NCBI RefSeq assembly: GCF_050908995.1
Contig: NC_135126.1
Span: 2,914,001 to 2,978,000, forward strand
Source: Andrena cerasifolii
Taxonomy: Eukaryota > Arthropoda > Insecta > Hymenoptera > Andrenidae
DNA: 64,000 bases
Direction of reading: 5' to 3'
The notes below the pieces were generated by a model, which had not been told where the DNA came from, did no database searches, and saw only the letters and a list, made by a program, of their open reading frames with translations. Of this stretch, positions 34,732 through 44,899 are shown piece by piece. Within the stretch, counting starts at the first letter, position 1, and every line of letters starts with the position of its first letter. Made by a program: the position numbers and the translations under genes.

Positions 34732-35167
34732 CCCTTCGTTGACACTCTGGGTGTGAGCCACCCATAAGCTGATTTTGAGGCTGTGTGTACCTTCTATGCA
34801 AAATGAATACCTTTTCTCCAAAACTGACTTACAAACTAATTTTTCTCTCAAAATATTATATCCGAGCAACAACTCTGTAGATTTTTAGCCTCTAATATTG
34901 AAATTTGTAAAAGTTACAACTATTTAAAGATTTTCTTCGTTTTTCTCGACATGTGGGAATCTAGAATTTTTTTCACAAAAACTGTGATTAAATTTCAATA
35001 AAAAAAATTATTGGAATATATTCTAGAGATCTTAAAACTGATCCATGATTTTTGTTATGACGATTGGATTCTTTAGAGGATAATGGCAGTTGTTCAAAAA
35101 TTGCTCTGGGTGTGAGCCACCCAGGTATGTCAAAGTTGATCGAAAAAGGAGGTGTGTCAACGAAGGG
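34732..35167 (-). mobile_element. piggyBac-like MITE, family A copy 3 (436 bp, inverted)
   Basis: Same element as copies 1 and 2 but reversed. Right flank is TTAA (35168-35171); left flank is TTCA (34728-34731), a one-base decay of the duplication. Both CCCTTCGTTGACAC ends are intact. It lies 2.0 kb from copy 2 in opposite orientation. Confidence 0.9.
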
Positions 35168-35913
35168 TTAAATGTTCAAGGACACGTAGGTGCGGTTTAC
35201 ATTATTCCTAGTTAATACACTTCAAAATCACATGCATCAGTTTCGCATTCCAAGAAATTTTCTTCGTCTAAAAGTAGTGATGGGAGTTCAGTCTACGTTC
35301 TTCTTTATTTTTTACACTAATTTTCTAATCCCACATGTTTACTCGACTTTCATAAAAATTACCAAAGTTTTCACAGAATCCATCAAGGTTTTTAATATTT
35401 CTGAGGTTCAAATAATATTCAAAGTTTGTAGTGATTTGAAATACAATTAGTTAAGTAATGCTAAATTCAGAATTATCTGTTACAATTTACATTAGCATAA
35501 ACCTTGATTAATATATTTTTAGTTAGTACCATTTACCACAGAAATGCTCAAATAAATTTTGATAGACGAATGGAATAAGGTAAACCCAACAATCTATGCA
35601 TAACAGATTAAAGCTTATAATAAAATCGCAGGAATATTAAAAGAATATTAACGTACTGCAATTACGTTTTTATAAATTAAACATTGAATTTGGGTGAATA
35701 TTTTTCTACGCGATCTTCGCTGCTTCAACGGATAATATATTTTTAAATAAACTATGTACAATATTTTAATTGAATGCTCCCACAAGAAAAGTATATTAAT
35801 CAAGGTTTACATTAATGTGAATTAGAATTACGAATTCTGACTTCGAAGTCGAATTAATATGTAAAATATGTCACATATAGAGTGGACGGATACTTTTTTG
35901 ACTAACTGTATTT

Positions 35914-37092
35914 CAGGGCTGGGGAAAATAATTTTTTGAAGTAGATAAATAGAAATAAATACCTTTATTTCTTCGAGTGTGTTACCTGCGTAACGAATGG
36001 CCAGGTCAGGGAAAGGTTAGTGAGAAGATCCGGACGTAGTCCCGAGTGTTGGCCGGGCATTTTACTGTACAACCTCGGTACAGACCTCCCTCGAGCTTGG
36101 CGCGCTCATCTGGCGAGAGACTAGGCCGCAACCCTCGGGTACAAGAGCGGTCCTCGAAATCGCGACAACCAAAGATTTTCAAGGCTACGTTGCGATGTCT
36201 TTCCGCCGATGCCAATGTCTGGACTTTGTCAGCGATGTACGTTGGATCGTGGGAATGTTTGGGTCTGTCCTCCATCTTGGACATTCGAGGGTAGAGGGTG
36301 AAACCTCTCCACCCACCATTTAAATAGGAATTTTTCAGCGCGGTGCGCCAGTTCACATTTCTGTTTCAAGCGAACAAGTTCTCTCGTGCTAACATAATTA
36401 TATTCCAGCTACCGAAATCCCTATCTCAAATTTAAATGACTTAAATGTCGTGACTCACAAAGAGGGACACCAGTTTACTAATAAATAAATATATAAACAA
36501 ATATTTAACTGTTTTAATTCGTAACAAGTAACACAGGATTTGACAAATAAACTTTTCTTCGAAATAGTAGTTACATGACAAAATAGTATTTCAAATATAT
36601 ATTTCAATACTAACTCGTACAAATACTATTGTGAAATAAGTATTTCATTGAATTATAAGAAAATAATATTTCAAACAATATCTATTTAGTATTTCAAATA
36701 ATGACTGACTGACTGACAACGCAAAAAATGTATCTGCGTTCAGAAATATTTGCAAGAAATATTTACCTAAATATATGTAATCTTAAGAAGGTAGCGAGCG
36801 ACATTTGTGAGATCTGTTTGGTCTTGAAATTTGTATCTCCTACTTTCGATTCCCTATTTCCTATATTTGAATCCGAGTGTAAATAGTAAATAATATTTGC
36901 TCAGGATTTAAGCAATTAAGGAAATATTATTTTCCAATGGTAGTTGATATAAACCTTAACTGAAATAGTATTTTCAATCAGTACTTTATTTAAGCATTAA
37001 ATAAAATAGTATTTTCAAACTGTATTTGCTTATGGAAATATTTCGGTTTTTAGTATTGTGTCTGAAACTATTTCAAATTTTCCCCAGCCCTG
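35914..37092. mobile_element. hAT element, 1179 bp, non-autonomous
   Basis: Perfect 8 bp duplication CTGTATTT (35906-35913 and 37093-37100). Ends are CAGGGCTGGGGAAAAT and, inverted, AATTTTCCCCAGCCCTG. From about 36560 to 37080 the motif AATAGTATTTCAAA and variants recur many times, as expected of subterminal transposase-binding repeats. A GC-rich block at about 36000-36360 differs strongly from the AT-rich rest. There is no hAT transposase. Confidence 0.9.
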
Positions 37093-37692
37093 CTGTATTT
37101 GTCACACGTTGCAAGTGATTGGAAGTGTCTCGAAGCCCGTCGCCACCTAAAACCCTACCGTCGTACGCAATTATAATCCTCATCCTGTGTTCTGGTACGA
37201 CGAAAAAGTGTCGTGAACATGTCCAACCCTGCCAAAGATGCAGTGCGTTGATTTCGCGGCCGCTGCTGGTCGCGATCCCACGATATACGTTTTAAAGGGA
37301 CCGGTCACACGTCGTCCTACCAGCATCCTGCGCAAGAAACGCTTCTTCCAGCGGGCGACAGGTGGTTTCCGCGCGAATTAACGAGTCCTCACGATTATCT
37401 TTTATATGCGTTAATTGGCGGGCCAGGGGGCCAAGAATTTTGCGTCTTCTTGGTAGGAGCAGCTCCTAACTTGTTGGCCTTCTGATAAGGAACAAGCACC
37501 GACTCTGACGTGTGGTGACTTTGTTGACCATCGAACGATGATCGACGATTTTTCCGAAAACGATTCGTGTCGCGGAATTGCGTTAAGAAGCTTGGATGGA
37601 TGTTCGTACCTTGACGTTTTAATACTTTGATCCTTAATTTATCTGGGAGTAGATTGACCAGGTAAAAATTTTATTTTGACATATTTTACATA

Positions 37693-37921
37693 GGGTAAAG
37701 GACCCAATTACTGAGACCTAACCAATTACTGTCACCTTAAGCTATTTTACTTAAAATAACGAATAAATAAACTATAGTATATAATCTATAGCATAGATTA
37801 TAGGTTGAATTACATAATTCTTTTGTGTATGACTTTACAACGTTTATTTATTCGTTATTTTAAGTAAAATAGCTTAAGGTGACAGTAATTGGTTAGGTGT
37901 CAGTAATTGGGTCCTTTACCC
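37693..37921. mobile_element. Palindromic TA-flanked MITE, 229 bp
   Basis: TA at 37691-37692 and 37922-37923. Arms of about 80 bp are near-perfect inverted copies, starting GGGTAAAGGACCCAATTACT and ending with its complement. The centre is AT-rich and there is no coding capacity. The first bases resemble those of the other TA-GGGTA elements here. Confidence 0.85.
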
Positions 37922-37923
37922 TA

Positions 37924-39836
37924 TCTATTCATTTTGCTAGGAGACTTCGGAATGGACAATAATATAGTGCCTTAGTGATGTGGTAAAAGTAGAATAGTTC
38001 TAAGCATCAGTATTCACTTGCTCCTGCGGATTATAAATTCTTTTATTTTATTACAAGAAATAATAAAATGGGAACGTGGCATTGATTTAAGCTGCAGCAG
38101 GTATGTCTGGGAGGTTCGTTTGAACTAGGTCCAGCACTGCTTAGTAAACGATTTCAGATTCTATTGGGTTAAACAATCCTATTACTCTGAGAAGATTGAT
38201 CTATTTATAAAGTTCAATGTTAATGAAAATTCCCTAATTCGTTTAAAAATGTCGAGATTGCTTGAGAAGTGCTAGTTTATACTATCATAGTTAGGATGAA
38301 CACTTCGTTGGTATGTTAACACATTACAGATTGCTCCCACGTTAGTAGAAGTTGTAACCCATCTCAGAAAGATACAGGAAGCGTAGGCGTAGTTTCGGTT
38401 TGTCGGTATGTCACTAATTCTTGGTCAAATACAAGCCATGTTGTTCGAAAATGAAATCTATAAACCTGCAACTCCTATTCTCTTTGTATATCGGTGCACC
38501 GTTTGTTTTACCATATTGGAAAGGATCTAGTAATTTGTGAAAATAAGATTTCATTCTCTCAAAGATTTTGAAGGGGTCGAAAAATAAATAACCATTTAAA
38601 TTTGAAAACTCTGAAGTGACTTGCTTTTTCTAATAATACTTTCCTCTTAAATTTTTTATTTATTCCATACCTCTTTCCTCTTTGATATTTGTTCTTACAT
38701 ACTTCACAGATGAAATGAATCCCCGTCGACAAATATGCTTCGAATTCAAAGCGCGAAAGTGTGACAAAATGACAAAATTAAGAAAGCAATCGTCAAGGAA
38801 CTTCTTCACACTAGACACTTTCAGGACTATCAGCTTACATTCTGATACGTCCACAAATTTCCTATCCCTTTCAAACCACCACTTCCTCCACTAAGTATAT
38901 CAAAACTGCGAATCCTGAATCACAAAACGATCACACGTAAATACGCCCCAATTCACGCGCCTCCCAAAGTCGCAGCCATCGAACAAACCATCCCCTCCGT
39001 TTCGTTCCACAGCCAGCACCTCGATCGATCGATTCTTCGATCCTCCGCGGTGTTTCGCGCAGCGCGTCGAGGGGCTTGAAAAAAATCGCGCGCGAATTAA
39101 TTCGAGGCTGTGCTCTCGGAGCGGAGAGGCACGGTTTTTCAATGCATGCGCCGTTGCGTCGCGAAATCGCCGGGACGAAACACGCCAACGAAAGGGGATC
39201 GAAACCGACAGTCGGTGGTAGGTACCACGCGAGCGTGTTCGTAATTGAAAAGCAGAAAAATGAAAATTGAAAGTGCGCCGGGCCATTACGGCGACCGGCC
39301 GAACGCTGGTCTCGTTTCCAAGTTTTCTCTTTACACTTGGCAACAGTTCAGCCCCGCGCGATCTTGTAAAGCATAATCTACATTGTGATCGATAATGCGT
39401 TCCTTAATGAAACGACGGGTCGAATCAGGTACCCCACCCTCCGCGGCGTGGAACATTTTCAACGATAAACGAAACTTCTTTATGCCCCGTAATACGTATA
39501 GGTATTCTCAGAGACTCTTACGACTCATTTTTGCGGTCATTATGGATCGTATCTAAGACTCTATGGCTCTCTTCCGTATCTTTACGATGCATGCCATTTC
39601 GGACTGAAAAATGTAAGGTGCACGAGGAATTCATGTTCCCGTTGGCCGCGTTTTTTGAGCGCGGTGCAGCTTGCGATAAGGGGATCTTTGTTTTTACGCG
39701 ATTTTAAGTTATTTCGCAAAAGGAAAGGTGGAATTTTCTCCCATGTTGTAGTTGAATATTCCAGATTCTATTCTATCGTAATATGGAAATATTAGAAGGT
39801 CGATATATACGTAGGTACTAGTATCACCCCACCATC
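37924..39836. other. Intergenic with CpG-rich island
   Basis: The island at 38940-39700 is open on the minus strand for 147 codons (38900-39343), but the product is Arg/Ser-rich and unlike known proteins; a chance frame is likeliest. Confidence 0.5.
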
Positions 39837-39839
39837 TAA

Positions 39840-40831
39840 CAAGAAGATTTTTTTAGGTGTCTCCCTCCGATTGTTTCGGTTCTTGGATATGTTTTAGAGG
39901 ACTAAAAAATAAAAAAATCGTGTCTTCTTATTTTGACCCGTTTGAATATCGAAGGGGTGAAATGAAGAGGTACAAATGTGATTGACAACAGAAACATCAT
40001 CCATACAGCAAGTTATGATGAATATGAAAATATCAAATTTTATTCAACACAATGTTATAATATTCTTTAAACTAGCCACAGGAACTTTTGTACCTCTTGT
40101 TATGGACTTTGAGAAATAAAAAGACACTTAGATCTTATTTTTCGGTCCTCTAAAACAAATCCAAAAACCAAAGCAACCGCAGGGTAGGGTGTCCCTTATA
40201 ATGAGCTTTTTTAAATTTAAGAATTCGATCCCAGACCCCCCCGATTTATTTCCCTTTGGTGTGGTAAATATGTGTGCAATATTTCGGCTTGATTAAACAA
40301 CTCTAAACCCTGCCTCAAGAGACTCAAAGTTTCAAACGAAACAAACTCTTGCAAACAGCTGCTTTTTAAATATGCAGCCCTGTATGTAAGCAAATGTGTG
40401 ATGGAACTGGGGTTGGGACTATGGATTATCGATATCTTATTGATAACTTATTGATATTTAAAAATATATCGATAATATTGTTAAGATACCTATTCGTGGT
40501 GGAAGAACAAAGGTGGTACAAGTTTTCCATGTCTCCACTCTTTGGACTATGGCGGTAAAATATTTGTGCCTTCCACGAACCTCTGTTTCAACTGAACGAT
40601 TATTTTCTAAAGGTGGAGACAAAATAAAAAGAAATAAAAAAAAATATAGTACATCGTAACTTTAAGCTTCTTGAGACAGGCTTCAGAATAATCCGATTGT
40701 GCCGAAATTTTGCATACTTAGGTACTTAGCACACCAAAAGGAATAAAATTAGCGGGCATCCCAACATTGTATCTCACCTTCAATTTTAAGGGACACCCTA
40801 TCGCAGGTGGACACCTAAAAACGTTTCCTTG
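39840..40831. mobile_element. PIF/Harbinger-like element carrying an inner insertion
   Basis: TAA on both sides (39837-39839 and 40832-40834). Left end CAAGAAGATTTTTTTAGGTG; right end, inverted, CAAGGAAACGTTTTTAGGTG. The right arm is broken at CGCAGG by the insert at 40184-40801. With the insert and one CGCAGG removed, the two arms align without a gap over 27 bases near the ends (AGGTGTC..CGGTT), and further in around GTTTTAGAGGAC. Confidence 0.8.
40184..40801. mobile_element. Inner TIR element, 618 bp, with 6 bp duplication
   Basis: Ends are GTAGGGTGTCCCTTA and, inverted, TTAAGGGACACCCTAT. CGCAGG occurs immediately on both sides (40178-40183 and 40802-40807), and the host arm alignment shows one copy is extra. 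It is AT-rich with no convincing transposase. A 6 bp duplication argues against Tc1/mariner even though a TA sits at each end. Confidence 0.75.
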
Positions 40832-41904
40832 TAAGTGTCATTTTGGAAGACGCCCTAATACCAACACGCACATAGAAGTACCTACCTTCTAACACCTCAA
40901 GATGCATCAAGATCCCTGACAACCTAACAAATCACCTAATTACCCCAATTACCTAAACATCACATAGGTATAGTATTTACAAAGAGAAACGCCCAACTGT
41001 CCATGCCTATCGATAGTCTCCTACCTTCCAAGTCTACCACATGAAGCCTCGAACCTGCCACCTACGATTTCTTATGCGACCCAGTTATTTAGAACTGTTG
41101 CCCCTACGTTGTTGAATATCGAGCACACCGTGATCGACGAGCGTCACTTTAAGAGAACGGGACGTTTCACGGGACGTCCGGTAATCACCAGCGAATTCCT
41201 CTTGGTCTCGTTAAAGGAGCCCCTTCCTGGACGGCGATTTCGTTGATAAAATCAGGCCACTTTCACTGCAAAACGGTTAATTTACGAGCAAAACCGACGA
41301 GCACTCCTCTGCACCGGGAGAGCGTTGCGCGTTGGGGAACGAAAGGAGGGACGGAGCGCGCGATGATGAAGCATGCAACCAGAGGAAGACGAAGAGAAGG
41401 CGGGCGTTCGCTTTCTTCTCGCTCATCGGGCTAATTGAGCGCATCGAAAGACGAACGGTTACGAACCAGTCTGCGACAGGGGACTGTATTTTGCTGGTGC
41501 TGCATGGCTGTCTGAGAGGGAGCTCAAGTTGCTTATTGTGGTGGAAGAAGTGTAGTGACTCGCTTAAGGCACAATTAAGCTGGTAATATGATTGGGCGTA
41601 CTGGTCTTCTAATCTGTTTATTGAGGTTTTTTTGGCATTTGTCGTTTGTCTTTGAATTTGCTACTTGTTTAAAGTGATGCGTACATTTTTGGAACTTGAG
41701 AGAAGCTTTTTGGGGGCGAAAGTTGCATGGTTCTGTGGAAGGTATTATGACTTCTTCTTGCTGTGAAGAAATGGGGGAAGGCTTTGGAAAATATGAGATT
41801 GGCATTGAACTGCAGAGTATTAATAATAATTACATTTCGTATCTAATTGCAAGTGCGAGACAGAACTCGGGGAACTTCGTTTGAGAAGATGAGTAGAATA
41901 CTCA

Positions 41905-42328
41905 CAAGGGAAGATCCCGAACCCGAAAATTCAAAAAATTCTGAAACTCTGCGAATATGTAGGGGATTTCTTCCTGATTACGATGCAATTTTTGTTTGCT
42001 GCCCAAATTCGCTCGAAGGGGGTGAAATTAACCCCTGAAAATTCGGCTATTTTCCGATTTTGTGTTATAACTCGCGAACTGTAAGAGATGGGAAAAAAGT
42101 TTCAAGACAAAAGTTACTTCTTTTAATTAGATCTATTATTTGGTAAGAAATTTATTTTACAGTTCACGAGTTATAGCACAATATCGAGAAATAACTGGAT
42201 TTTCAAGGGTCAATTACACCCCCTCAGAGTGAGTTTGGGCAGCGAAGAAAAATTGAGTTGTAATTAGAAGGAAATTCCCTACATATTCACAAAGTTTCAG
42301 AATTTTTTGAATTTCCGAGTTCGGGATT
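41905..42328. mobile_element. CAAGGGAAGAT-ended element, right end truncated
   Basis: Left flank TCA, left end CAAGGGAAGATCCCGAACCC, then AAAATTCAAAAAATTCTGAAAC. The right arm carries the inverse down to GAGTTCGGGAT, but the last ten or so bases of the terminus are missing. The two halves are inverse copies (GGGGTGAAATTAACCCC against GGGTCAATTACACCCCC). Related to the element at 20247. Confidence 0.72.
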
Positions 42329-42344
42329 GAAGATACGCGTGTTC

Positions 42345-42653
42345 CTATATAGTTTGTATTATGAATCTGAGCTCCATTTTATTAAGTTTATTATCTTACT
42401 CCATTTCTTCACAAAAGTCAGTGACATCCTACGACCCTTCCACAAAACCATATAACTTACCTACGAAAGGATTTACTCAAACTCCAAACGTGTAAAATCT
42501 ATATAGTTTGTATTATGAATGTGAGCTCCATTTTATTAAGTTTATTATCTCTGCTCCATTTCTTCACAAAAGTCGATGACATCCTTCAACCCTTCCACAA
42601 AACCATATAACTTACCTACGAAAGGATTTACTCAAACTCCAAACGTGTAAAAT
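42345..42653 (+). repeat. Two-copy tandem duplication, period 154 bp
   Basis: Copies 42345-42498 and 42499-42653 both begin CTATATAGTTTGTATTATGA and end AAACGTGTAAAATC, with only a handful of differences. It directly follows the truncated element at 41905. Non-coding. Confidence 0.88.
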
Positions 42654-44585
42654 CCTACCAGATAATTAGCAAAATTCATTAACACAAGATTAATGTGTCC
42701 AAGCAAACACCACCCCGTAATCACTTTCAAAGAGCACATCTGGTAACTTATACCAACTTAACTATAACTTACAAACCAAACTTAAAATCTTCAGGATTTA
42801 AAATCACCATCACCCCCTCTACCAATCAACACCCCAGGAGCACGTACCGTTCCAACATCCCTCCCGCAAACCTGAAAATGCACCAAATTCCAATCCCAAT
42901 TTCAAATCAACAAGCCCCCATAAAGAATATCAAAAAACACATTCCACATCTTTTACCCCCGAGGCCATCGCTTTGCAGTCGACTCGAGCTGGCCTCAAGA
43001 GACATATCCATTTCACCATACGTCACTATACTCCTTCCACCCACAATATGACGCGAGACGGAAACGAAGGATGTAAAGAGTAGCCACGAAGAAGTAGCCG
43101 AGACTTGCGTGGGTGGTAAGCGGAAAACAGTGCGTTCACACCGAGGAAGATTGTTGGATGTCGCCTGTTTGCTCTGTGTTGGTGATCTCTCGCCTCCCTC
43201 TCGGTCCTCGCGTGCATAGACCCTCCGGAGTCAGCGTAGCGCGTCGCCCAAGAACGAACCAGAGGACCTTGGCGAGGGAAAATAAATAATAGCGAGCGGC
43301 CTTCGTGGCCGGCCAGCAGAGAGAGAGAAGTTAATTGCTCTCCACGTGGTCGTGCTACCGCCGTTCGAAAATAATATCCCGCGATCGGCGTAATGGCACT
43401 GTTACATGGGACACGTTGTGCCGGCCGCGACCTCGCGGCGCGTTCTTGACCGACGTTTTTCGCTCGTTTTCGCCACGGCTGCCCGTTGAGGTGTTGCTAT
43501 TAATATCGATAAGTCTGTGGAGTTGCATGTACTGGGTGTTCCTAGAGTGTTTGGCCAACATCCGCCACCATATCCCACCGGGAGTGCTAATTAGCGTGAA
43601 GACCTGTCGGTGATGGAGTAATTGGCACGAGTGCTTCTTTCGGCTGGAGTGCTCCTTTCAGCGTGACCACCTAATTCTTGGGTAGATATAGTGTTAGCGG
43701 ACTGTGGTACGTGTGTCTTGGAGAATTTTACTTGCTTGTGTGTTATTAATGGTGGCTGGTTGTAGTGTCTTCGGGTTGTGGGAATGTTTTTGGCAATGTT
43801 TTCTGGGAGGAAATTTAATTCTGTTAGGAAAGTAATTTATGCACTGCAGGACATTGGGAAGTATTGGCTCTGGGATTCTGTTTTGTTTTCTGTCGAATAA
43901 GTATTTGTGTTTGAATTTTTTAGTGAAGTGTATTACCGCCCTCTTTAGTTAAAATGTCCTATCTAACATTTTGAAGCAACCGAGAAAACTGAAGCTTTAT
44001 CATTTACTTTGCACCGCCCTTATTTTCCTTCATTCAAATTAAAACATGTTGTCATTATTTCGTAACAGCCTAATATCATTTTTTTAATAGGTTTACCGGT
44101 AGGTGATGTATTATTAACGTACCAATTAATTCATTGTTTTAGATAGGATATTTTTAACCATTTGGAAAAAAGTTAGGTTGAATACATTAGACTGTTTATA
44201 AATCTTTACGAAGCACGTAGAGTTTTCTAATTTTTCTCAAAAGGTAAAAGACGTGTGGGACTTCAAATATTTCAACATATCTCAAGAAATAAAAAAATGG
44301 TAGATAGGACAGTTTAACTATGGAGGGCAGATTAATGGTTGGAAATTCTGAGTATATGTATCGTGAACCTTGTGCTCGCGAATTATGTAAATTGGGAGAG
44401 GAATCTAAAAGATTGATAATAATCTGTACGGAGCTAATGATTAGCATACCTACTCTGTTTATTTGTTTTTCGATACGTTTTATTTGAGCTCATGATAGGA
44501 ATTAAAATTTGCTGTATGCGAAGTTGCATTTCTCTTTCTACGCTGAAAAAGACTCGATAAATATATACTAATCATTAACCTGATA
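42654..44585. other. Intergenic with GC-rich island
   Basis: A C/A-rich stretch at 42690-43050, then a CpG-rich island at 43050-43620. The island could hold a promoter or 5' non-coding exon of the PDZ gene starting 4 kb downstream, but no motif proves it. Confidence 0.35.
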
Positions 44586-44894
44586 AAAACATATGATTTC
44601 GGCGCACAGTTTCGGTCAATTAAAAGAATAAAAGCTAATTTTCAAATATAAGAAGTATTATCTTCCGACGTTTCGGTGAATATTTAGACCTTTATCAAGG
44701 AAAGTTTGAATAACTAAATACTGCGTATGCTTCTATCAAGCATGTTACATATAAGCATACGCAGTATTTAGTTATTCAAACTTTCCTTGATAAAGGTCTA
44801 AATATTCACCGAAACGTCGGAAGATGATACTTCTTATATTTGCAAATTAGCTTTTATTCTTTTAATTGACCGAAACTGTGCGCCGAAACATGTT
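44586..44894. mobile_element. Palindromic MITE, about 300 bp
   Basis: Arms of about 135 bp (44597-44731 and 44752-44888) are near-perfect inverse copies, bearing TTTCGGCGCACAGTTTCGG at the outside and ACTGCGTATGCTT at the inside, with a loop of about 20 bases. The ends may extend to AAAACAT/ATGTTTT. Each arm carries CCGACGTTTCGGTGAATATT. No coding capacity. Confidence 0.75.
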
Positions 44895-44899
44895 TTAAT

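Noticed and set aside
38900..39343. 147-codon open frame on the minus strand
   Set aside because: Arg/Ser-rich translation of a CpG island, overlapped by other frames.
40184..40801. Reading the inner insert as a TA-duplicating Tc1/mariner MITE
   Set aside because: Excising at TA leaves eight extra bases in the host arm, whereas excising at CGCAGG restores a gap-free alignment.
42695..43051. 118-codon Pro/Asn/Thr-rich plus-strand frame
   Set aside because: Low-complexity C/A-rich DNA beside a tandem duplication, with no start context or homology.
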